A DNA stretch of 12,230 nt, taken from the NCBI GenBank assembly GCA_023432235.1, contig JAEYUX010000057.1, positions 1-12,230 on the forward strand. The letters run 5' to 3'. The DNA comes from Actinomycetes bacterium (GTDB taxonomy: Bacteria > Actinomycetota > Actinomycetes > Actinomycetales > Demequinaceae). The translations under genes were made by a program, and so were the position numbers. Shown here one piece after another: positions 1-6,364 of this stretch (the stretch's first letter is position 1; each line of letters begins with the position of its first letter). The notes below the pieces were generated by a model that worked only from the letters and a program-made list of their open reading frames with translations, had not been told where the DNA came from and did no database searches.

Positions 1-509
1 CCCCACAGCAAGGTTTGACGCCGTGAACCCGACAGCAACCAAGCAAGCGCTGTTCCAAGGCCTACAAACAGCGCTGTGTTGACCAAGCGCATGGTGAGTG
101 CGCTGTTGACCAAATCGTCGTCGGCAAACACACGCATCGTGGCGTAGTACGGCGCTGGATAGTCGCCCTTGAAGTTGCCGCGGTTGGTTAGGTAGAGCGG
201 ACCATCAAGCTCAAGTCCCCACCGCTCTTGACAATGTGCGCTCACGGTCTGGCTACGGGCGAAGCACACCGCATGCCGGAATGCCGTGTCCACCTCGCGT
301 GTCAAGGAATCGACACCAGGTTGGCACGCCTCAGTACCACCACGCGTACACCACACACTCGCAAGGTGATAGTCATCATCAGGCCCGGCACCAACCGGCG
401 AAGCAAACGCCCACATGCTCAGCGTCAGCATCGCAAGGATGGGAGCCAAGTGGATCCAACGAAGCCGGTTCGTCACACCTCGAACCACGCCTGCTTGAGC
501 GTCAGCCAC
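1..509 (-). CDS. DUF2142 family membrane protein, N-terminal part (gene runs off the left edge)
   Basis: This reading frame is open from a GTG at 509 to the window edge, giving 169 residues plus two bases. The start is set by GAGGAGG seven bases upstream; an in-frame TGA lies just before it at 524-522. Residues 18-38 form one hydrophobic segment. An acidic motif, GPDDDYHLASVWC (42-54), follows at once, and this arrangement is typical of DUF2142, a family of large multi-spanning membrane proteins found in surface-polysaccharide loci. Residues about 55-135 would form an extracytoplasmic loop with Cys54, Cys62, Cys82 and Cys93, and a second hydrophobic segment begins near 143. The gene follows the flippase by 50 bases on the same strand, so co-transcription is likely. 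The biochemical role is not known to me; a GT-C-like glycosyltransferase role is only an inference from family topology and context. GC content is lower here than in the thi genes. Confidence 0.8.
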   Translation of the reverse strand, partial: MADAQAGVVRGVTNRLRWIHLAPILAMLTLSMWAFASPVGAGPDDDYHLASVWCTRGGTEACQPGVDSLTREVDTAFRHAVCFARSQTVSAHCQERWGLELDGPLYLTNRGNFKGDYPAPYYATMRVFADDDLVNSALTMRLVNTALFVGLGTALAWLLSGSRRQTLLW

Positions 510-559
510 TACGGCGCCTCCTCATCTTGGTGAATGGGGCGACCGTGCCCGAACGTATT

Positions 560-1843
560 TTATGCAGGCAGTTCGGGATCGCGCTGAACAAGGACGTGTC
601 CACGTGTCACCCGTCGCCTCCACACCACAGCGAGGACGGTCGCCTGTGCAACGCCTGAGGCAAGCTCAGCGCTTCCAAGCGCCCACGCGGCACCAGTAGC
701 TCCCCACAAAGAGGCTCCAATGATCAATCCCGTTGCTCCCACAACCGATGCGGCGACAACGCACGTCATGAACGCCCTGCGCGCACCCAGCATGACGAGA
801 CCGATGCGGCCAAAGACAGTCCCGGCAGATATGCCAAGGATGGCGACGCCGAAGCCTGCCGCCGTGAGTTGGTCGATCGCGATATCTGCACCAAAGAGCA
901 GTCGCGTCAAGGCAGGGCCGACAATCGCGAACGCCGCGCCTCCGCCAACACCCAGAGCGAGGTGCAGTCCGATCGCCGCCTTCATCCGCCGAGGAGCGCC
1001 GTCCTCACCGCGCTCGACTACCCAGCCCTGAAGTGCATTTCCCAGCGAGGACACTCCGTATTGCCCAATGCGATAGGCCTTGTCACCCGAGACGTACCGC
1101 GCGGCTTCCCCGACGCTGGTCGCGTTGGCCACCAGCGTGACCGCAAGTGCGTTGTAGGCACCGGCCGCCGTTTCGGCAATGACGGCAGGAGGATGGCGGC
1201 GCACAATCTCGAGAGCCTCGCGGCGTTGCCATCCGGCGAAACCACCTCGGGTGATCCGCGCGTAGATCACCGCAGGACCCGCTGCCATTGCCACGCCAAG
1301 GAGCACGGGGTACCAGATGAGAGGCCCGTCCAACAGAAGAGCCGCGGCCGCAAGCACCATCGCGCCAGCCCGCGGAAGCACCTCGGCCCAGAGGATGGGC
1401 AAGGCGCGGCCCACGCCGATCCAGTACCACGTGGGAGCAAGCCCCGCGATGCTCAACGCAACCGCAGTGGCGCTCGCCTCAATGGCGAAGCCGTCCGGGG
1501 CGAGCAGCGCCGCCACCACTCCGCCAGCGACTGCGGCGACGAGCCACACCGGACCTCGGACATACAAACTCGTCACGACGTACCGGCGCCGCGCAGCGTC
1601 GGACGCTTGAGCAAGCACAGGCGGCGCGAGCGTCGGATAACCCATCCCGGCAATGAGGGCCGCGAAACCACCTACCGACTGGCCAACCGCGATCGCAACC
1701 CACGCATCCTCCCCCGCAAGCCGGGCGAGCACGGGAAGAAAGAAGAACGGCGCAATGAGTGAAATGAACGGCGCACCGGCGAACGCGACAATGCGTCGCG
1801 CCAGAATGCGCCGCGACCGCAGCGCCGGGGCGGGCGTGGTCAC
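560..1843 (-). CDS. Polysaccharide/oligosaccharide flippase, Wzx/PST type (MATE/MOP superfamily)
   Basis: This is a 427-residue, very hydrophobic protein made almost entirely of alternating membrane helices and short basic loops; about 12 helices are expected and the length fits the family. The N-terminus has a basic stretch (RSRRILARR, 9-17) followed by the first helix. The PTWYWIGVGRALPILWAEV segment (about 137-155) resembles the conserved fourth-to-fifth helix region of Wzx-like O-unit flippases (compare the WFFQG-type motif). Proteins of this kind move polyprenyl-diphosphate-linked glycans across the cytoplasmic membrane. The start is a GTG at 1843 that overlaps the stop of the upstream glycosyltransferase in a GTGA arrangement, so translation is probably coupled. 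DUF2142 follows downstream. The exact substrate cannot be read from sequence. The family call rests on topology, a few motif residues and context, so a related MOP exporter is possible. Confidence 0.8.
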   Translation of the reverse strand: MTTPAPALRSRRILARRIVAFAGAPFISLIAPFFFLPVLARLAGEDAWVAIAVGQSVGGFAALIAGMGYPTLAPPVLAQASDAARRRYVVTSLYVRGPVWLVAAVAGGVVAALLAPDGFAIEASATAVALSIAGLAPTWYWIGVGRALPILWAEVLPRAGAMVLAAAALLLDGPLIWYPVLLGVAMAAGPAVIYARITRGGFAGWQRREALEIVRRHPPAVIAETAAGAYNALAVTLVANATSVGEAARYVSGDKAYRIGQYGVSSLGNALQGWVVERGEDGAPRRMKAAIGLHLALGVGGGAAFAIVGPALTRLLFGADIAIDQLTAAGFGVAILGISAGTVFGRIGLVMLGARRAFMTCVVAASVVGATGLIIGASLWGATGAAWALGSAELASGVAQATVLAVVWRRRVTRGHVLVQRDPELPA

Positions 1844-3219
1844 CGCTTTGACCGCCGAGAACTGATGCGGCGCAACACTTCACCGGGGCCCCCGTGAAGC
1901 AGGTAGTGCCACGCCATCCGCAGATCGCGGCCGCGCCCGGGCCGGCCTTCGGGTTCGTGGAGCCTGAGCGCCGCCTTCGCGAGGGCCTCACGACCGCCAG
2001 CTGCATCAACGTCAGCAGCGCGCTTGGGCTCACGCGCAATCCGGCGCAACGGTTCCAATGTGGTTCCCCAGAGAAAGCGTTCGCGCACATGAGCGATGCG
2101 CTGAGTTGCTTGCGCTGCGAAAGCTTCGTCGTAAAGCACCGCTTCAAGGGCGTCAGTCAACGCACCGAGGTCACCGGCAGGGACAACCACTCCGAGGCCC
2201 TCCGCGCGCACGAGGTCCGCAAAGGAATCCCCTTCCGTCACCACCATCGGTAGACCGGCCCACAGGTAATCAAGAATGCGGGTGCGGAAGCTGAACTCGG
2301 TTTCCACATGCGTGTGGTGGGTGGAGACACCCGCGTTGGCCTCAAGTAGGAACGCACCACGCTCGTCATACGGAACCCACTCTTCGTTGAAGATGACCCC
2401 GGTGCCCAAAACGCCCAGTTCCCCAGCCATGTCGATGGACTCCTTGACGATCCCCATCGGCTCTTGACCCGGGTGACGCGTGCCCAAGAACAAGAGCGCG
2501 GCATTGGGCTGGCGTTCCCTCAGCGCGTGAACGGCGCGGATCAGCAAGAGCGGGTCAAACCACGAATAGACGCCACCGCCCCAAATGACCAGTCGGGTGG
2601 CGTCATCGATCCCTGGCACCACGTTCCGCACCGCGGGGCGCGATGCCTGAGGCGCGGCGTCGTCCAATCCAAACGGTGCGATCGCGATGAGGTGCTCAAG
2701 ATTCGGATCGTTCTCGTAGGTGGTGGGGGAGATGCGTCCGAGCGCGGCAAGCTGCCCCAAATAGAACGAGCGCTGACGGTCCGACGCACACAGCACAAAG
2801 TCCGCACGCGACAACTGGTGGTTGAGGAGCGCCACGCGAGAACGCACCATCATGTCCCAGGTGGCTCGCGGCTGCTCCCGGCCCTGCTCGAGCATTTCGA
2901 GGTGCATCGGGTCGTAGGCGTCCGCAACCACCACACAGTCGGTTGTCGCGAGAGCGTCAAACTGCTCCATTGCGTGACCCTGGAACACGATGACGTCGGT
3001 TGACTGCTCAAGGGAGCGGAACGCAGCGTTATCGCCTGGACGCAGTGACGCAAGCCGGTAGCCGTCAGCAGGAGCACCCTCGGTGAGCGTGGCCGTTGTC
3101 GCAAGAACAACGTCGTGCCCGTCGCCCGCCAACACCCGAGCCATTGCCGAGGCCCTGATCGCGGGTCCCGCGAGGCGTTCACCGAGATCTGAGCCGGTGA
3201 TGATCAACACGCGCGTCAT
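1840..3219 (-). CDS. GT4-type (GT-B fold) glycosyltransferase
   Basis: A 459-residue protein from ATG 3219. The frame stays open upstream to 3294, but ATG 3219 has GGGGAGAGG about nine bases before it and begins MTRVLIITGSDLG, a normal GT-B N-terminus. The extra upstream 25 residues overlap the promoter region and look non-coding. The N-domain keeps a GPAIRASAMARVLAGDGHDV segment. The C-domain shows a FLGTRHPG strand-turn (about 244-251) and the acidic nucleotide-sugar site around ETEFSFRTRILDYLWAGLP (about 306-324), the usual position of the family's E-x7-E motif. It should be a retaining transferase at the cytoplasmic face that adds a sugar from an NDP or GDP donor to a lipid-linked acceptor; neither substrate can be predicted. 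It heads a minus-strand operon with the flippase (4-base overlap) and DUF2142. A TACGAT -10 candidate lies 56 bases upstream of the start. Confidence 0.87.
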   Translation of the reverse strand: MTRVLIITGSDLGERLAGPAIRASAMARVLAGDGHDVVLATTATLTEGAPADGYRLASLRPGDNAAFRSLEQSTDVIVFQGHAMEQFDALATTDCVVVADAYDPMHLEMLEQGREQPRATWDMMVRSRVALLNHQLSRADFVLCASDRQRSFYLGQLAALGRISPTTYENDPNLEHLIAIAPFGLDDAAPQASRPAVRNVVPGIDDATRLVIWGGGVYSWFDPLLLIRAVHALRERQPNAALLFLGTRHPGQEPMGIVKESIDMAGELGVLGTGVIFNEEWVPYDERGAFLLEANAGVSTHHTHVETEFSFRTRILDYLWAGLPMVVTEGDSFADLVRAEGLGVVVPAGDLGALTDALEAVLYDEAFAAQATQRIAHVRERFLWGTTLEPLRRIAREPKRAADVDAAGGREALAKAALRLHEPEGRPGRGRDLRMAWHYLLHGGPGEVLRRISSRRSKR

Positions 3220-3281
3220 GCCAGGAGACCTCTCCCCATTGAGGTGCCCTCCACACAAGACCTGGGCATCAACACGGCACC

Positions 3282-3287
3282 ATCGTA
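3282..3287 (-). promoter_or_regulatory. Candidate -10 element (TACGAT) for the GT4-flippase-DUF2142 operon
   Basis: Reading the minus strand, TACGAT fits the actinobacterial TANNNT -10 consensus. It would start transcription near 3275, giving a leader of roughly 56 bases that contains the GGGGAGAGG ribosome site of the glycosyltransferase. No convincing -35 hexamer is visible 16-19 bases upstream, so the call is motif-level only. Confidence 0.35.
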
Positions 3288-3348
3288 GGCGCACGGGGTG
3301 CGATCCCGACCATGACGCAGGCCGCGCAGTAGCGAACAGGCGCTGGGA

Positions 3349-3354
3349 TATGCT
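3349..3354 (+). promoter_or_regulatory. Candidate -10 element (TATGCT) for a leaderless transcript of the acetyltransferase operon
   Basis: TATGCT ends exactly six bases before the ATG at 3361, the usual distance from a -10 hexamer to the transcription start. The message would therefore begin at or next to the A of the start codon. Consistent with this, no good Shine-Dalgarno sequence precedes the ATG. No clear -35 is seen at 3326-3331. The galE gene has the same arrangement (8547-8558). Confidence 0.5.
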
Positions 3355-3360
3355 CGCGAC

Positions 3361-3954
3361 ATGGGATTTCGGGTGGTCGATAGCGCCGATGTTGCTGACA
3401 GTGCCGTCATTGGCGAAGGCTCATCGATTTGGCATTTGGCGCAGGTTCGCGAGGACGCTGTGCTTGGCGAGAACTGCATCGTTGGCCGTGGCGCGTACAT
3501 CGGCACCGGCGTCACGATGGGCGACGGATGCAAAGTCCAGAACTATGCCCTTGTCTACGAACCTGCCGTGTTGGAGAAGGGCGTCTTCATCGGCCCGGCC
3601 GTGGTGCTGACGAACGATCACTTTCCGCGCGCAATCAACGCGGACGGCACTCCCAAGAGCGCACACGACTGGACGCCAGTTGGCGTCACAATTCGCGAAG
3701 GCGCAGCAATTGGCGCACGCGCCGTGTGCGTTGCGCCGGTGACGATTGGCCGCTGGGCGACAATCGCCGCAGGTGCTGTGGTGACCAAAGATGTGCCTGA
3801 CTACGCGCTCATGGCGGGCGTTCCCGCACGCCGCCTCGGGTGGGTTGGCGAAGCGGGCGTGCCGCTGAAGGAAGAAAGCAACGGCTACTGGATGTGCCCC
3901 GAGACGGGCACACGCTACCTGCAGGACGGCGAGACCCTGCGCCGCTCCGAGTAG
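3361..3954 (+). CDS. Sugar-nucleotide N-acetyltransferase, left-handed beta-helix, WbpD/WlbB-like
   Basis: A 197-residue protein with hexapeptide-repeat turns of the [LIV]-G-x4 kind from about 13 to 140 (for example AVIGEG, AVLGEN, VFIGPA, AAIGAR, VTIGRW), the parallel left-handed beta-helix of LbH acyltransferases. The segment VLTNDHFPRA (82-91) is characteristic of the WbpD/WlbB group; Asn85 aligns with the catalytic asparagine described for WlbB. In known systems this group acetylates the 3-amino group of UDP-2-acetamido-3-amino sugars with acetyl-CoA, the last step to a 2,3-diacetamido sugar. The aminotransferase and dehydrogenase needed to supply such a substrate lie at 7348-8430 and 6365-7348. 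The tail (YWMCPETGTRYL, near 180-191) also occurs in relatives. It starts a plus-strand operon, probably without a leader. Whether the substrate is UDP-GlcNAc3N or its uronic acid is not decided by the sequence. Confidence 0.88.
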   Translation: MGFRVVDSADVADSAVIGEGSSIWHLAQVREDAVLGENCIVGRGAYIGTGVTMGDGCKVQNYALVYEPAVLEKGVFIGPAVVLTNDHFPRAINADGTPKSAHDWTPVGVTIREGAAIGARAVCVAPVTIGRWATIAAGAVVTKDVPDYALMAGVPARRLGWVGEAGVPLKEESNGYWMCPETGTRYLQDGETLRRSE

Positions 3955-3975
3955 TCACCACATGAGGTCAGCACG

Positions 3976-4641
3976 ATGAGTCGCACGTGGGTGGTCGTCC
4001 CCATGTACAACGAAGCCGCAGTGGTGGGCGACGTTGTCCGCGACCTTGTGGCGGAGTTCGGATACGTCGTGTGTGTCGATGACGGGTCGAGCGATCGGAG
4101 CGCACAGGTCGCTCTCGACGCAGGCGCACACGTCATTACTCACCCCATCAACTTGGGTCAGGGCGCGAGCCTCCAGACCGGCATTGATTACGCGCTCCTC
4201 GATCCCGCCATGACGGAAGTGCTGACGTTTGATGCCGACGGGCAGCACCAGATCGAGGACGCGCGCGCGATGGTGGAACGCGTGCGGAACGAGAACCTCG
4301 CCATTGTCACAGGATCTCGCTTTCTCGATGAGAGGACTCAGCTCGGGTTCCTCAAACGTGTGACGCTGAGGACGGCGGCGCGCGCGAGCCGTATCACCAC
4401 GGGCAAGGCCCTCACCGATGCCCATAACGGTTTGAGGGTGCTGCGTCGCGATGTGCTCGAGCGTGTTCGCATTACCCAGAACCGGATGGCACATGCATCT
4501 GAGCTCGTTGACCTGCTTGCAGATACCGGGCTGCCGTGGGAAGAGCACCCCACCCACATCGTCTACACCGACTACTCTCGGTCCAAAGGACAGTCGCTCC
4601 TCAACGGAGTGAACATCCTTGTTGATCTTCTCTTCAAGTGA
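3976..4641 (+). CDS. GT2 glycosyltransferase, DPM1/GtrB-like (polyprenyl-phosphate sugar synthase type)
   Basis: A 221-residue GT-A domain without membrane segments. The N-terminus has WVVVPMYNEA (5-14), then VDDGSSD (34-40) for nucleotide binding, LGQGAS (60-65) and DADGQH (86-91), the metal-binding DxD site; this order is typical of dolichyl-phosphate-mannose synthase and related prokaryotic enzymes. Such enzymes transfer a sugar from NDP- or GDP-sugar to polyprenyl phosphate at the inner membrane face. The C-terminal transmembrane pair of GtrB proteins is missing; the adjacent DUF2304 protein probably supplies the membrane anchor. A TGAGGT ribosome site sits eight bases before the ATG. The gene begins 21 bases after the acetyltransferase, and its stop overlaps the next start, so the three are one operon. 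Donor sugar unknown. Confidence 0.87.
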   Translation: MSRTWVVVPMYNEAAVVGDVVRDLVAEFGYVVCVDDGSSDRSAQVALDAGAHVITHPINLGQGASLQTGIDYALLDPAMTEVLTFDADGQHQIEDARAMVERVRNENLAIVTGSRFLDERTQLGFLKRVTLRTAARASRITTGKALTDAHNGLRVLRRDVLERVRITQNRMAHASELVDLLADTGLPWEEHPTHIVYTDYSRSKGQSLLNGVNILVDLLFK

Positions 4642-5018
4642 GTGACATGACCATCATTTTGCAAGTAGCGACCGTCGTGGTGATCTCCGCCGCGGGGTTC
4701 TTCCTTGTGCGCTCGAGCGGCGCGCGCCACCAGGCAATACGCCGTGTGCTCCTCATGCTCTTTGTCATCGCCGCTGCATCCTCGGTGTTTGTCCCCGAAC
4801 TGTGGGGACGGGCGGCGACGTTCCTCGGCATCGGCCGCGGGACAGACTTGTTGCTGTACCTGCTCGTCCTCGTGTTCCTTGCTTTTGTCGCCACCACGTA
4901 TCGGCGATTCCGCCATCTCGAGGGGCAGAACACTGAGCTAGCGCGTGCCTTGGCGATACTGCAAGCGAAGCAACCGACGGGAACCAGGCCCACATCCGGA
5001 GGCGAAAGCTCCCGCTAG
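4638..5018 (+). CDS. DUF2304 family small membrane protein
   Basis: A 126-residue protein (if read from GTG 4638) with hydrophobic segments at about 5-24, 36-53 and 68-88, then a polar helix (about 92-111, with QNTELARALAILQAKQ) that could form a short coiled coil. The GIGRGTDLLLYLLVLVFL segment (65-82) is the recognisable DUF2304 signature. Members are repeatedly found next to DPM-like GT2 genes, and here the two overlap, so a role as membrane partner of that glycosyltransferase is a reasonable inference; the family's function is not established as far as I know. Two starts are possible: GTG 4638, overlapping the upstream TGA as GTGA, or ATG 4647, three codons later. Neither has a strong ribosome site, so coupling to the upstream gene is likely. 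The stop overlaps that of the convergent gene. Confidence 0.82.
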   Translation: MSDMTIILQVATVVVISAAGFFLVRSSGARHQAIRRVLLMLFVIAAASSVFVPELWGRAATFLGIGRGTDLLLYLLVLVFLAFVATTYRRFRHLEGQNTELARALAILQAKQPTGTRPTSGGESSR

Positions 5019-6205
5019 ACGCGGTTGCGCGTCGCCTCGACGATTGCGCGCGCGACTCCATCGGCCACCGCCGCGGCCGAGTGACGCTCATGGACCCACG
5101 CGGACAGTGTGGTGCGTGCTGAGTGCTCTGTGCGTGCTGAGTGCTCTGTGCGTTGGGCGACCACGCGCCGCATTGCATCCGCTACCGCCTCAGCATCGAA
5201 TTCCACGGCGGCGCATCCTGAGTGAAGTTCGCTCGCCTCGCGCACCACGTCGCCCGCCGGCCCAGGTCCGGCATAGATGACGGGGCATCCCGCGGCCATC
5301 AAGGCGATGGTCTTGGTCGCAAAGGCGTAGTCGTAGCCCTGATCAGGCTTCACTGACGCAAGGCCTACCGTGGCGGAATTCATCAGCGCCGCGACTTCTT
5401 CCGGCGCGATCGGCGGTTGGAACGTCATCGCTTTGCGATGGCGCTTGGGGCATGCCGCACGAATGGCGTCTTCTTCGGTGCCGGTTCCGCAGAAGATGAG
5501 GTGCGCGGTGCCCGGGAACTCGTCGAGCACAATGCCGAGCGCCTCAGCGAATACCTCGGCGCCGTGCCGCTCGGCATACATCCCGGGATAGACAAAGAGG
5601 ACGGGATCGTCTTGCGGGGCAATACCGGGCACCACACGGAACACATCGGTATCGATGCCAAAGCCAGATACGAAGATGGGCGCCTGCACCCCAATTTCGC
5701 GGACGCGTTGAGCGACTTCATCGGACACGGCGATGACCAACGCCGCGCCGTTCATCGCCCATCTCTCGACGCGCCTCAGCATGCGCGTGATGGCGGTGGA
5801 TGCGACCGCCCCTGCGGCGTCGCTCCATACGTCGGCGGCGTAGTAGACGTACGGGCGCCGCCGTAGCGATGCAACGAGCCGTACAGCAAGCCCTGTCGTG
5901 GGTGGTGGCTCGACGACGTAGACGGACGGGCGTCGGCTAGCGAGCAACCGGAACACCACTGGTACGTCAAAGGACAAGTAAGAGAAGTATCCCCTCACGT
6001 ACCCGTCTCGGTTGCGCTTCACACGTGCACGGCGCACCTCGATGTCGCCGGCATCGGAGTCATCGCCCGCACCTGGCGGCGGTATCGCCGTGATGACGCA
6101 CACAGGAATGCCGCGATGAACGAGTGCCCGCGCGAGCGCAGCGAGGCGCAACGGAGCAGCGCCAGGCTCCGGCGCAAATATCCGACTGACCATTGTCACG
6201 CGCAC
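5015..6205 (-). CDS. GT4-type (GT-B fold) glycosyltransferase with an in-frame tandem repeat near the C-terminus
   Basis: A 396-residue protein from GTG 6205, chosen because GGGGGG lies eight bases upstream and the product then starts like relatives (RVTMVSRIFAPEPGAAPLRL). A farther ATG at 6229 adds eight unlike residues, and ATG 6193 is a shorter option. The N-domain carries the FAPEPGAAPLRLAALARAL helix, the centre has SGFGIDTDVF (about 180-189), and the C-domain has FATKTIALMAAGCPVI (295-310), the degenerate form of the nucleotide-sugar motif seen in WbuB/WcaI-like GT4 enzymes. It probably adds one sugar to a lipid-linked glycan at the cytoplasmic membrane. Residues 352-363 are a perfect (RTEHSA)x2 repeat encoded by an 18-bp tandem duplication, near the tail and away from known catalytic parts. 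It lies 159 bases downstream of the dehydrogenase; joint transcription is possible but unproven. Confidence 0.86.
   Translation of the reverse strand: MRVTMVSRIFAPEPGAAPLRLAALARALVHRGIPVCVITAIPPPGAGDDSDAGDIEVRRARVKRNRDGYVRGYFSYLSFDVPVVFRLLASRRPSVYVVEPPPTTGLAVRLVASLRRRPYVYYAADVWSDAAGAVASTAITRMLRRVERWAMNGAALVIAVSDEVAQRVREIGVQAPIFVSGFGIDTDVFRVVPGIAPQDDPVLFVYPGMYAERHGAEVFAEALGIVLDEFPGTAHLIFCGTGTEEDAIRAACPKRHRKAMTFQPPIAPEEVAALMNSATVGLASVKPDQGYDYAFATKTIALMAAGCPVIYAGPGPAGDVVREASELHSGCAAVEFDAEAVADAMRRVVAQRTEHSARTEHSARTTLSAWVHERHSAAAVADGVARAIVEATRNRV
5113..5153. repeat. 18-bp perfect tandem duplication (2.3 copies) inside the GT4 gene
   Basis: The unit TGCGTGCTGAGTGCTCTG occurs at 5113-5130 and again without change at 5131-5148, and the first five bases recur at 5149-5153. 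The length is a multiple of three, so the frame is kept and the encoded repeat is (RTEHSA)x2. Identity at every base, including silent positions, points to a recent duplication by slippage. Confidence 0.95.
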
Positions 6206-6364
6206 GTGTGGAGCCCCCCAAACAGGCATCGCTCAACGCGATCCGTCTCCCACGGCGCGACAAAGAAGACGCGCAAAAGGGGACTCATAAGTGACAACCA
6301 TACGCGGGGCACTCATGAGGCATGCTCCCCAGAGAGCGCAGCCAAAGGTAGAACTAGTGTGCGA
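6206..6364. other. 159-bp intergenic gap with small palindromes; no gene seen
   Basis: This gap separates the dehydrogenase stop (6365) from the GT4 start (6205), both on the minus strand. No convincing promoter, terminator or small gene is visible. It holds the perfect palindrome CTCATGAG (6312-6319), directly followed by GCATGC (6320-6325). A related stretch, GGGGACTCAT (6279-6288), resembles GGGGCACTCAT (6306-6316). A regulatory site is possible but unsupported by anything else. The GGGGGG at the GT4 end may serve as its ribosome site. Confidence 0.4.

Noticed and set aside
228..658. Two overlapping plus-strand open frames near the left end
   Set aside because: Both are basic, motif-free and lie opposite the DUF2142 gene, which has a good ribosome site, a membrane helix and a family motif.
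869..1762. Plus-strand open frame (297 codons) opposite the flippase
   Set aside because: Its product is a highly basic, low-complexity sequence. The minus-strand frame has clear membrane helices and is coupled to its neighbour by a GTGA overlap.
3220..3294. Upstream extension of the first GT4 gene to 3294
   Set aside because: The added 25 residues have no family likeness, overlap the presumed promoter, and ignore the good ribosome site before ATG 3219.
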